Positions 31,990 to 42,475 of a stretch of 64,000 nucleotides of DNA are shown here, one piece after another (position 1 is the stretch's first letter; each line of letters begins with the position of its first letter). The stretch is from Schistosoma mansoni (lineage: Eukaryota; Platyhelminthes; Trematoda; Strigeidida; Schistosomatidae): contig NC_031498.1 of NCBI RefSeq assembly GCF_000237925.1, positions 6,740,152-6,804,151 of the forward strand, in the 5' to 3' direction. The translations under genes were made by a program, and so were the position numbers. The notes under the pieces were generated by a model, which was not told the DNA's origin, searched no databases, and saw only the letters and a list, made by a program, of their open reading frames with translations.

Positions 31990-34127
31990 ACAGTCGGTTA
32001 TGTGCTGTTAGATTAGAAAGACCCATCAAAGTGAGAAGAAATCGACGTGAGAAACGATGCCTTTTTGTCATCTCCGCCTTTGCCCCGACAGATTGCAGCC
32101 CGGATGCAATCAAGGATGAACTCTACCTCCAATTAACTGTTCTTCTCCAGAAAGTGAGTTCGACAGATATTGCAGTACTGGCCGGAGACTTAAATGCACA
32201 GGTCGGGCGTCTAGGCACAGAAGAGAGTCGTTTAGGTGGCCGACGGGGACCTGTTGGTCTTAGGAAAGATAACGGTGATCGTTTACTGCAAATTTGCACA
32301 GATCACAACCTGTTTCTGGCTAGCACTAACTTCCGGCACAGCCATCGCCGATGTGCCACCTGGCGTCCTCCCTCTGCACCTCAAGCCTAGACTCTGATTG
32401 ATCACACCGCGATCAGCTATCGCTATTGTGGTTGTGTACAAGACTGCCGCTCCTTTTGGAGTACCTATCTGAACTCTGATCATGCCCTGGTCTGCACAAA
32501 TCTCACCTTATTTTTCAGTGGCAAACGAATTGATCGTTATCAACGGATTGATGTCAGTAAATTGGTTGCAACTTCTGTCATAAGTATCGAACCGAGCTAG
32601 CTACCATCCCACCGAAAATTATAGATGAGCATTGGTTGCAACTGCATGATGCCATGAAAATGGCGAGTAAAGCCACTTGCGGCTTCAAGAAACGTCCTGT
32701 TTATAAGCATTGGGTTTCTTCTGGCTCCTTACAACTCATCGAAGCACGTCGGTCTACTCCGGGTGACCGTAAGTTTAATCACAAACAAAGGCTGTTACGA
32801 AATGAAATTGGGCGAAGCTTGAGTAAGGACCGAGAAGCCTAGTGGTCGGAGCGTGCTAATGAGCTTGAAGCAACAGCTGCATCTGGTAACTGCCGGAAGC
32901 TCTTCCAACTCATCCAAGCCACTGGCAGCAAAAAGTCTGGTGTTAGTGAAACAATCTGTGAAGATGACGGGATGCCAATCACTAACATCCATCGACGTCT
33001 TGGACAATGAGCTGAATTCTTTGAAGGGCAGTTCAAATGGCCTGCTACTCCGGCAACATCGATCAGATTGTCCTGCCCTCCATAGCCAGTGACGACTGCT
33101 TCAGCAAATGGGGCGGAAGTCCGCAAGGAACTCCAACTCTTAAAACGCTACAAATCACCGGGCCCAGATGACTTACCTCAGGCTCTTTTTAAAGATGGTG
33201 GTGACTTTCTGACTAAGGAATTGACTGTGTTGTTTGCAAAGGTTTGGGAGCAAGAAAGTGTTCCAACATCATGGAATGAGTCGGTAGTCGTCCCTATCTT
33301 TAAAAAGGGTTCACGTTGTTCCTGTAATAACTATCGGGGGATAAGTCTACTTCCGATTGCGTCCAAATTATTGGCTTCTGTCGTATTTCGTAGGTTGTTT
33401 AAAACACGAGAACGATTGACTCGCGAGGAGCAGGCTGGTTTTCGTTCTGGTCAAGGATGCATTGATCATATCTTCACCCTCCGCCAAATGTTAGAACACC
33501 GTCATACTTATCACAGGCCAACAATCGTAGTGTTTCTTGATATCAGGGCTGCCTTCGATTCGTTAGACAGGACTGTTCTCTGAGATTGTCTATTGAAGAA
33601 TGGTATGCCTGAGAAGTTTATTAACATCCTGAAAGCCCTATATACAAACACCTCAGACAGAGTGAGGGCATACAACCACCTTTCTCCACTGTTCCATCCA
33701 ATCAGTGGGGTCAGACAGGGTTGCCCAATCTCACTACTCCTCTTCAACTTTTCCATCGATGAAACTCTGGAAACAGCTCTTATAGATGTAAGTAATGGTG
33801 GTGTAGATCTGTTGCCTGGAGAAAGACTTCTCAACCTTGAGTATGTGGATGATATTGTTTTACTATGCGACAATGCCCAAGCCATGCAATCCGCACTTAA
33901 TCAGTTGGCAATCAGTGTCCATAGGCATAGTATGTGTTTTGCACCCTCGAGGTGCAAAGTACTCCTACAAGACTGGCAGGACTCTAATACTATTTTCACC
34001 CTGGATGGTGAGCAGATTGAAGCAGTTGAGAGGTTCGTGTATCTAGGTAGCTGCATAAGTGCTGGCGGTGGCGTGATTGATGAGAGTGATTCACGTATAG
34101 TGAAAGACAGAGCGTCTTATGTCATAT
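31990..34127 (+). pseudogene. Non-LTR retrotransposon with APE endonuclease and reverse transcriptase
   Basis: Endonuclease 31990-32560: FVISAFAPTDCSPDA, AVLAGDLNAQVG and, after a stop, NSDHALV, the catalytic blocks of APE-type LINE endonucleases. A linker is readable in frames 32636-33092. RT 33089-34120: YKSPGPDDLPQALFK, NYRGISLLPIASKLLASVVF, FLDIRAAFDSLDRTVL, SGVRQGCPISLLLFNFSIDE and EYVDDIVLLCDN. A few stops (about 32388 and 33583) and shifts break it. Homology ends at 34127, before the thumb and tail. I cannot place the clade firmly. Confidence 0.8.
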
Positions 34128-34489
34128 AACGAAAATTGAAAAGTAACTATAATTATAATCATAAATTCTAAAGCCAAGACGTTCTCTGTCTATTCAAATT
34201 ATTTTCGTAAAGTTGAATAATTAAAGTAATGAATAAATACAGGTGTATATCATTGATGTACAGAAGCCAGAGTTCATTTTACATCGGCTAGATTTTAGTC
34301 ACTAGTGATACTGAACCCGACCACACATGGCTTTTCCTGTTTAACTCTTACTTGAATATGCCTTCTTGGTCGAATAATATGGTGATCATTTATTTTTATA
34401 TTGTTTGTTTGAATGTTTCCATTGATGTTTAGGACTACAATTCATCAGTCTCTTATTGATAAATGTGCATCCTATGAGGATTGCTTTGA

Positions 34490-34650
34490 TATTACCTTCA
34501 ATCACGAGCATTATAGGCGGAGGTCAGAGTTGCTAGCAGTTGAGTCCAGGACGCGCGTTTCGTCCTACTTAGAACTGGTCAGCTGGATGTAACTGCATCC
34601 CACAGACTCGGACCCAGTATCGTTTGCTTCAAACTGCTAGCCATCATTAT
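34490..34650 (-). repeat. S-alpha-like SINE with decayed hammerhead (minus)
   Basis: The minus strand has ACATCCAGCTGACCAG, GTAGGACGAAACGCGCGTCC and TGGACTC, the S-alpha hammerhead layout. The core CTGANGA reads CTGACCA, so the catalytic G8 is lost and it should not cleave. The tRNA-like part (about 34600-34640) is poorly kept. Confidence 0.7.
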
Positions 34651-34825
34651 CTCTGTTTAAAATAATGTGGTGATCAGTTTAAAAGTGTCTAACACATGAG
34701 TCTGACTCTGCATTGATCATGACTGACTGAAATAAGTTTTTTTTCAAATTACTATTAGTTTCTCTAGTATTTTGTATTTAGTTTGTTTCATAACAACTAT
34801 ACATATATGTATTTCTTATCTTTTT

Positions 34826-34841
34826 TCATTTTATATTCTAG
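34826..34841 (+). promoter_or_regulatory. 3' splice acceptor upstream of the TTI2 start (cis or spliced-leader)
   Basis: A T-rich tract ends in TATTCTAG at 34841, 67 bases before ATG 34909. Schistosomes trans-splice a spliced leader onto a subset of mRNAs, so this could be a trans-splice acceptor or the end of a 5' UTR intron. Position and consensus only. Confidence 0.45.
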
Positions 34842-34908
34842 ATTAAAACTACTCTTAATTAACAAAAATTGAAAAGTAACAATAATAATAATTCAAATTC
34901 TATAATAA

Positions 34909-35925
34909 ATGTCTTCCAAACAAATTTTAATAAAAAAATCTAAAGAAATCATTGAAGCATCCAAACTTAAATGTCATGAAGCTGAAACCACTGATTCTTT
35001 ATGGATTGAACAAATTCAAATGTATATTGATACTTGTATATATATTAAAAATACTTTAAATAATCAACAATTAATGAATGATAATCAATTTATTTCAGCA
35101 TATATTTTTATAATTTTAGGCGGTATTCTTGGTAATTCTTATACTACTTGTAAATTACATAGTAACAATCAATTGATTACACTTATTCAAGATATTTTTA
35201 ATATATATTTAATAAAATTTAATGTAAAAACAATTAGACAATTATTATTAATTAAAGTTAATCCACTATCAAAATTTGATACTTCACCTAGTTTAGCTTC
35301 GGAAATTTTAAAAGTATCACTTGTTTATTTAGCAAAAAAATGTGACAAATCAACTAATGGTAATGATGATGATGAAGATTATTCATTAACTCATTATCCA
35401 TTAATACGTGATACAATTGTATGGTTAACTATGGAACTTGATTATCCTGAAATTTCTGAACATGAATTTATATCTATTTTACAACCATTTGGTTTAAGAT
35501 TAACAGAAGATTATCGTCCATCTATACAATTAGCTGGTCTTAATGTATTATATAATTTAGCAAATAAAGCTAAAATTGCTGATTGGCGTCAAAGTAATCG
35601 AGCTGAAGCAGTTATTTCACAATTATTAAATCATAGAATTGCTTGTAGTTCAAACTCATCAGAAATATTACTTCATAAACTTTATTCAACTTTACTTGTT
35701 TTAACTAATTTATTGAGTAATACAAATTCAGCTAATTGGTATGAAAAAATTGCTGAAAGACTCTTATTTGATCTTTTAATGGAAACACGATATAAACGTC
35801 AATTAGTGCTACTTAAACATTTGTTAAAATTAATTGATATTTTAAAAGCATCTTTCTCATTATTTACCCGACAATTTATAAAAGTTACTTCAAGTATTTT
35901 ACTTGGTCCACGGAAGATAACACGT
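34909..35925 (+). CDS. TTI2: TTI2 exon 1
   Basis: 339 codons from ATG 34909 to a CACGT/GTAAGT donor. The frame would run 9 more codons into the intron before a stop, which would truncate the protein if unspliced. Codon use is strongly A/T-ending, as in other schistosome genes here. Confidence 0.8.
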
Positions 35926-37961
35926 GTAAGTTTTTTTGGAATGTTTAGTTATTAAATTCCTCTTTTAATGCTTCATCGATTTGTCAATATTTCATTAGGT
36001 CATATTGTCTTGAATTTTTTTTGCCCCCAAATGCCCTGGTACGGCCGAGAGTGGGGAGAGTCTGCTCTCCCTCTCGAAATGCTCTCATATGGCCACGCGA
36101 ATATATAGCCTCTGCCAGGGAAGTCCTACTCACTGCCTTCTCGTGGCGGGGGTGTTGTTCACAAAAGTGAGAGGACGAAAAGCGAATGTCCGGCGCTTTA
36201 ACCGGGTTGGTGGATGTGGAGAATCCACCTAGGGGAGTTGGAAAACCCTGATTCCAAACCAATGGTGCACATGGGCTCCAGGATCCTGAAGGAACGAATG
36301 GCGTATGAACCAACTGTTGGTCACCGGCTACCATGGGACTGCATCTCCTTACGATGCTCCACTGCCTTGTGGACTAGACCTTTAGATCAAAGGCTCCGGG
36401 TGTGGCCCCCTAAGAAAACCACCTGCTTCAGTCTGGGCACCTGGGCAGTATCACAGCCCTCACACAAATCAAATGAGATTTGTGAGGCGCATATTTATCT
36501 GGTGCTTCCTTGTACCAATATTTATGTGTTTAAATAAATAAATAATACATTGGGTACAACAAGGCACCAAATATATGTGCACCACACGTCATTCGATTTG
36601 TATGGGGCTAAAATACTGCCCGGGCACCCAAACCGAAGCAGGTGGTTTTCTTAGGAGGCCACTCGCCGACCCTTTGATTTAGAGGTCTAATCCACAAAAC
36701 AGTGGGGCAACATTAGGAGATATATTCTCATGGTAGCCGGTGACCAACAATAGGTTCATACGCCATCTGTTTCCTTGGGATCCTGGAGCCCATGTGCACC
36801 ATTGGTTTGAAACCAGGGTTTTCTAACTCCCCTAGGTGGACCCTCCGTATCCACCACTCTGGTTAAAGCGCTTGACATTCGCTTTTCGTCTTTTCAATTT
36901 CGTAAGCAACACCCCTGCCACGAGAAGTCAGTCAGAGTAGGACTTCCCTGATAGTGGTTGTATACGCGTAGCCGTGTGGAAGCAATTTGGGAGGAAGAGC
37001 AGACTCTCCCCAACCCTAACGTACCAAGACATTCGGAGGGGTACTGTTCTGAATTACTTGTATTATACAAGATTTAAATGGAATTCTTATAATTAGTTCG
37101 CTATTTCTTTCCATTTTTGTTTGAATATGAAATGGTATTGTTATAACTTCACTAGTAACAGGATCGGAAATATCTCTCAGTATAACATGTCTGTAGTTAT
37201 GCTAATTTCAACTGTCAAGAAAACAGAAACAGCGTTAGAGACCAGAAGTTCTTTGTAGGATCAAATTAGTGCGCTTTACTTCAGCAAAGTAACGATGGAA
37301 AATTTAATCAAAGTGAAAAAATCAGAAGTCGTAGCTCAATAATATGAATTCATTTGTTCAGCAGATTCTTTTCTGCTTGTAACTAAAATTAACGATGTCG
37401 GTTTTTGTACTCGTACTCACTTTGAGACATAAACATATTGGACTACATCCACTTGCCAGGTGAGAAGTATGCATTAATGAGTAGTTTTAGACTGTAATCT
37501 AGTGTTTCCTGGTTTTCGATACTTTTTAGTCTAATAAAAACTAGATTTAAGTATTACTTGGAAATAGGATAATGATTTTTCGTATTATTTGTTTGTTAGA
37601 AAATAACTATGCTTTTATTTACCTTTTCATATTTATCTAGAATGGTAAATCTGTCACTGCTAATGAGTCAAACGAATATGACACCGTATATGTGCTTATG
37701 TTACAATGCGTCAATGAATTTGTAAAATCATGTTGGCCACTAATTTCTCCTACGTTGTTACCAGATATTATTCCTCCACTGATTGCATTTATCGATCTGT
37801 TATCTTGGGATAATAAAATTGAAATTGAAGAGGATGAGACATGTTCTCTCTTGAAAAGCTTATTTGAATCTCTTATAATATTAGAGCCACGTCTTTTAAA
37901 TGATGTTCTACAGCCTTTGTGTGATACAATTCCTCATCTAAAGTTGTATCTTCCTTCTTAA
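34909..37961 (+). CDS. TTI2: TTI2-like protein (TELO2-interacting protein 2), two exons
   Basis: Exon 1 (34909-35925, 339 codons) and exon 2 (37641-37961) join in phase 0 across a GTAAGT donor and a TATCTAG acceptor, giving 445 residues (human TTI2 has about 508). The product is an all-helical HEAT-like protein without signal peptide. The region RPSIQLAGLNVLYNLANKA, DWRQSNRAEAVISQLLNHRI and KRQLVLLKHLLKLIDIL resembles the TTI2 middle and C-terminal part; exon 2 (LQCVNEFVKSCWPLISPTLL) matches the last repeats. In other eukaryotes TTI2 joins TELO2 and TTI1 in the TTT complex, which works with HSP90/R2TP to fold PIKK kinases (ATM, ATR, mTOR). The call is by family resemblance from memory. Confidence 0.72.
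35985..37060. repeat. Tail-to-tail inverted repeat pair in the TTI2 intron
   Basis: Left arm about 35995-36540 (plus) and right arm about 36541-37055 (minus) are copies of one element of about 540 bases meeting at an AAAT-rich tail (about 36528-36545). Shared blocks include GGGGAGAGTCTGCTCT, CACCTAGGGGAGTT, CCAATGGTGCACATGGGCTC and AAGAAAACCACCTGCTTC. By eye they are about 80 percent alike. The tail suggests a retroposed element; I cannot name the family. The arms could fold in the pre-mRNA. Confidence 0.8.
37641..37961 (+). CDS. TTI2: TTI2 exon 2, terminal
   Basis: 106 codons plus TAA after the acceptor TTTATCTAG at 37640. It begins NGKSVTANESNEYDTVYVLM and ends HLKLYLPS, continuing exon 1 in phase 0. 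Confidence 0.8.
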   Translation, partial: NGKSVTANESNEYDTVYVLMLQCVNEFVKSCWPLISPTLLPDIIPPLIAFIDLLSWDNKIEIEEDETCSLLKSLFESLIILEPRLLNDVLQPLCDTIPHLKLYLPS

Positions 37962-37984
37962 ACAAATATTTTATGTACAGTACG

Positions 37985-37985
<1 letters not shown>

Positions 37986-38056
<71 letters not shown>
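37986..38056. repeat. Long TA microsatellite downstream of TTI2
   Basis: About 35 uninterrupted TA units beginning 25 bases after the TTI2 stop codon, thus probably in the 3' UTR. Confidence 0.95.
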
Positions 38057-38061
<5 letters not shown>

Positions 38062-38135
38062 GTATAATTGTTTTGTTTATTTATTCAAATATAAAAAATG
38101 GGTACGACTGACATCTAAGAAATCCCACTCACAAA

Positions 38136-38141
38136 AATAAA
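38136..38141 (+). terminator. Candidate TTI2 polyadenylation signal AATAAA
   Basis: The first AATAAA after the TTI2 stop, 175 bases downstream and just past the TA run. No other support. Confidence 0.3.
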
Positions 38142-41100
38142 CAACTTTCACCCTTGGTACTACAACGATTTAAAAGCACTGACTTGATGTCTAAGGGATT
38201 ATACTTCTACTCATTGGGTCACAGAATTAAACCCTGTTCCATGAGCAGTCATCTAGTATCTCCAGGGCTAACAAAAGTTACGGTTCAAAGATGAGTATAC
38301 GAGCTTATGTTTGATTATTGTTTTAGAAAACTAACTGTATTCATAGAGTGCATTCACTATTAAAATTTTATAAACTACTAGGTGACTTCCATGTGATTTG
38401 TTGTCAATTGGCTATTCGCTAACTGATAGACATTTACTGTGTGCGTCATTTTGTGAAGTGTTTATATAGGTGGTAAAATACGATTTCATTATTCATGATG
38501 ATATAGCGGTGATCACTCGTATATTTTCATAACTTAATTGTTAGCGTGACCATCGTCCCCAAAGTACGCTTGATTATAATTTATGTAACTTATCTATCAA
38601 CTTTATATACTTGACTTCAAGGCACACTTTTTGTGAGGGTTAGTGGTATTACCCAGTCACCCAGACCTAAGTAAACGAACCAAAGTTCAAACAAAAGAAC
38701 TATTGGCTAAGACCCAAGTGCTTTAGGCATTAAGCTATACTAACAGGATTATTTGGAAATGACATTCATTGTAGTTAGCTCATATCAGAAGTTCCATGTA
38801 TGATATATATTCTTCGTTTTACCAGTTATGTTCTGTTATAGACCTCACTCATGGCCTCAGGAGACTCTACAATTCAAAAATGAGACGAGGAGTAGTTACC
38901 TCTAGGAACAAAGCTGTGGTGAAATTGCATAGAGGTATTGTTAGTGGATGGCACTACGTGAAATCACTCATATGACAGTTCTCCGTAAGCTCTGATCCGA
39001 CCAACAGTATTCAAGCAAAAGGCCTTGAGTAGATCATTGTATATTTATACATGTAGTCACTAGTTATGTTTGATTTATCTATTGTGTTGTGCAGTGTTCG
39101 AGTTTGGTTTTGATACCCAACTTGCCTACACATTAATCCAACCGGCTACTCCGGTGAAAAGACTGAGTGAGGAGAAAGTTTACTAACTAAACGTAGTCAG
39201 CATGTGCGTATGCTTATATGTATCCTTTAGAAAGTCAAACCACTAATAGTGTATTTCTCATTCCTTAGAAGTCCAAGCCATTTCACGTGAAATTATTTGG
39301 CGTATTTCGGATTAGGCCTATGCATGAATGTTTACTCATAAACCTATTTAGTAGTATTTTGGGTAAGAAACCAAGTATAGATTGCTCATGTACCAGTTTA
39401 CTGGATTATTGATACTATGTCGCAGTTCAAACTGGTGATCTGTGTGTTACAAGTCAAATTCCTAGACCGAAGAGGCACATCGATAAATGTGTTAAGGGGA
39501 AATTATAGAAACGATCAAGCTGAGTAAATTTTTTAATCGGTTTCTTCTACAAATCCGAATAAAACCAAAAGAACAGTCGAGGCAGAATAGTATAAATTCA
39601 CCTTATATCGCAGTTTATCTTCAGCTGCTTACAACCCTATTTTAAAAGTAAAACACGGGATGTAATAGACACTGGTGACGGAAAGAAATGGGTCAACAAC
39701 GATTGTCACTATTAACTATATGTACGTATATCCACTTATGAATAGGGCTATGTAAGGTCATTGAAGATAGAATTAGCAAAGACAGGAAGGATGTGAAGCA
39801 GTATTTGTTTAGAGTTCGGGAAGTGATAAGATGAGGTGTGTAATTATTGTAGATTTTAAGCGGTTACAAAAGTTTTAAATCATTTGAATATAGACAAGGA
39901 GAATAAAGCGACCAGGTGATGATCATCTAGGATTTGGAATTGGCAAGATATACTGGGTAATCATTATAGAAGATATGAAGAATTTGCATAAATTTCGGAA
40001 ATTAGGTCAGTAGATGAGATAACTTTATTGAAAGTGAAATAATAGTTCGCTTCGGAAAAATTGCAAATAAATAATTTTAGTTAATAACTAACGTAGTAAA
40101 CTCAAGTTAGTAAAATGCTTTTACCAAATATAGATACCTAGATATACTTAATGTTTGACAGCAATTAATATTGAATCCATCATCTTCGACTCCGTATTAC
40201 CGGGATTCATCGACAGAACCAATTATAATTTCGTTGATGTAAGCACATCATCTGGACATTGGCTTACACTGACTGCATTAGCAAATATAAAAACTGTAGT
40301 CGTGCTATGTTTACTTCCATTAAATCATTAGTTACGATCTCCAGACCAATCAAATTTCCACAAGTCACTTTGTTGAGCAACCATTTATTAATATAACTAG
40401 TGGGTATTTGAATTTTCACTGAAGCCAAGTTATTCGGGGTATCAGTTTCAAAGAGCATTAAATGGTGACTCGAGTTAGACGATGAGATCTTTAAATCATC
40501 TACTCATTGGCTCAAATTCATCGAACTTTTTGAGCCTAAGACAGTTCATCCGTGAATTAGTAGGCACGCCAACAATTGAAGCAATGTTAACCAATTACCC
40601 AGTTTAAAGGCATAAAATGTATAAGAAAGAACTTTATAATATACATGTATCCAAAATATCAATACCCGGGAAGTGATCCGAATACATAATAAACACAGCT
40701 TACAACTTGAGTAGACTACAGAAGTAAATAGGATATAACCTTGGTTTATAATTACTACTAGGTTTTACAGATAACAGTATCATTTCACACTACTTAGAAG
40801 TAAACAAAGAACAGTAGTTGAGGTGGAATGATAAGTATTTGTCTATGTTTCAACCTGAATATTTGAATAATTTTCTGTCCATACTAAAATTATAGTAATG
40901 ATTGACAGAAGACCTCAATCAATACGCTGTTGGCAGGACTGTGTACATGAAGTCCCAATATGAGCATGAAATTCGATTCATCTGATCCGTGTAAACTATT
41001 TTACCAGTTACTATAGTATTTTATGCTTCATATTAATTTTAATCACGGATAATTTCCGGAAAGATTATAAATTATTTTCCCAGTACAAGTCTGAAGAGCC

Positions 41101-41794
41101 TTGAACGGTAGTCTTTTGATAATCGGCGAATAACTTCAAATCTACTCGTTTGTTGAGTGGAAGTTGTTTTCTTGTGTGATTGATTATTATACTACTGGTA
41201 CTGAGTATCAGTAGCTAAAATGAGTCATTAAAAATGTAAGCTCCAGCTTTCCGCTAATGTATATACAACTTTATGTAACCACTTAAAAATTCCCTGAAGT
41301 TGCAAAAATCAGGATTTCTTTCCTGACCTTCCTAGTCTGTGGAGTTGCTGTGACCTTTCCATCCACTGCTTGTTCAGAAAAAGTTCCCGATATCATGATG
41401 CTGACTCGGAAGTCGAAGCTATATCATCCTACACAACCCTTTCAAAAACATATTTCTTTGTGTTTGCAAAATGTCCAGGCTATTTATTTATGTCAGTGAC
41501 TAAATTATCCCTTTTCAAACTGACTTAACTAATTGTAAAGGACGTTGTACATTGATAACATGAACTAATACAGACTAAATGAAATTCTGATGATAATAAT
41601 CTTTACCCAGAATTTGTTTAACTTTAATATAAAAATTTCAAGGTTTCATATTTCAAAAAACTACACAGTTAAGTTGATTCATTAATTTGTTTAAACTATC
41701 TCTCAATCAAATCAGTTTTTCTTTTTAAAAAAAATTAGAAATTCAAACCATGGATCATACTGAAATAATCTGATAAACATTTGTTTAATTAAAG
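38142..41794. other. No gene recognised
   Basis: About 3.6 kb of AT-rich sequence without convincing frames or named repeats. The minus frame 40264-40458 has no family features. Confidence 0.5.
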
Positions 41795-41880
41795 GTTAGA
41801 TGGAGAAAATCGTGGAATGAATCAGAATTTAAACAACGATTAAAAACTTTATTATTTGGATATGTCTATAATCGTAAAAA
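41795..41880 (+). CDS. Orphan exon candidate
   Basis: 86 bases between a TTAATTAAAG acceptor and a strong GTAAGT donor. Open in one frame: VRWRKSWNESEFKQRLKTLL then FGYVYNRK. The Trp-rich, Lys-rich text looks protein-like and unlike the neighbouring repeats, but I do not recognise the family. No partner exon was found within the window. Confidence 0.35.
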
Positions 41881-41939
41881 GTAAGTTATTTCAATGTGTA
41901 CTCAGTAACTGAACATATACGTTGATTTATAGGCTTTAA

Positions 41940-42475
41940 TATATATATATATATATCAATTTCAATAGTTGAGATCATGAGTCAATTGAAGTTAGACCAC
42001 CATCGAAAACCTGGAAGCACTGGACGACCGTTTCGTCCTATTGTAGGACTCCCCAGCAGTGCGCATCCACGATCTCGCCTCTCGAGATCCGAACTCAGGA
42101 CCTACCAGTCTCGCACCAGAGCACTTAACCGATAGACCACTGAGCCGGCTTCCGATGGTGTTTATGTCTAACTTCAACCAATCCACGAAGTTGAGCGACC
42201 GTTCACCAATTGTCTTCGGTGAGTTGATATCTCACAACAGACATGGTTTGAACTCCACTGATCACTGCTTCTCACTAGAACTCCAGGATGTACCTCTTGA
42301 AGTCAGTCACTATTGAGTATATGATTATTATTATCAGAAAGGGTTTTGTGGAGATTTCAGTATTTTCATAGTTGGAAGCATGAGTCAATTGAAGCTAGAT
42401 CACCAGGGAAAACCTGGAAGCAATGGATGGCCGTTTCGTCCTATTGTGGGACTCTTCCACAAAACCCCTTCTGAT
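41940..42475 (-). repeat. tRNA-derived SINE with companion block and a second partial copy (minus)
   Basis: A TA run (41939-41957) is followed by a minus-strand SINE: A box near 42140-42152, B box region degraded near 42085-42100, hammerhead remnant near 42015-42060 with core CTGGGGA (A6 lost). The companion block 42155-42360 follows, then a second partial SINE end at 42370-42460. The order suggests a tandem SINE-companion-SINE unit. Confidence 0.8.

Larger units (their letters stand above)
34128..34908 (+). repeat. Imperfect direct repeats flanking the TTI2 leader region
   Basis: The block at 34128-34170 (AAAATTGAAAAGTAAC then an AT-rich stretch to AAATTCTA) recurs at 34861-34905, just before the TTI2 start codon. 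The left copy follows directly on the truncated LINE. The repeat may reflect a local duplication of the TTI2 leader or an old long target duplication. Confidence 0.6.

Noticed and set aside
34540-34590. Active hammerhead in the S-alpha copy at 34.5 kb
   Set aside because: Core reads CTGACCA; the conserved G8 is lost.
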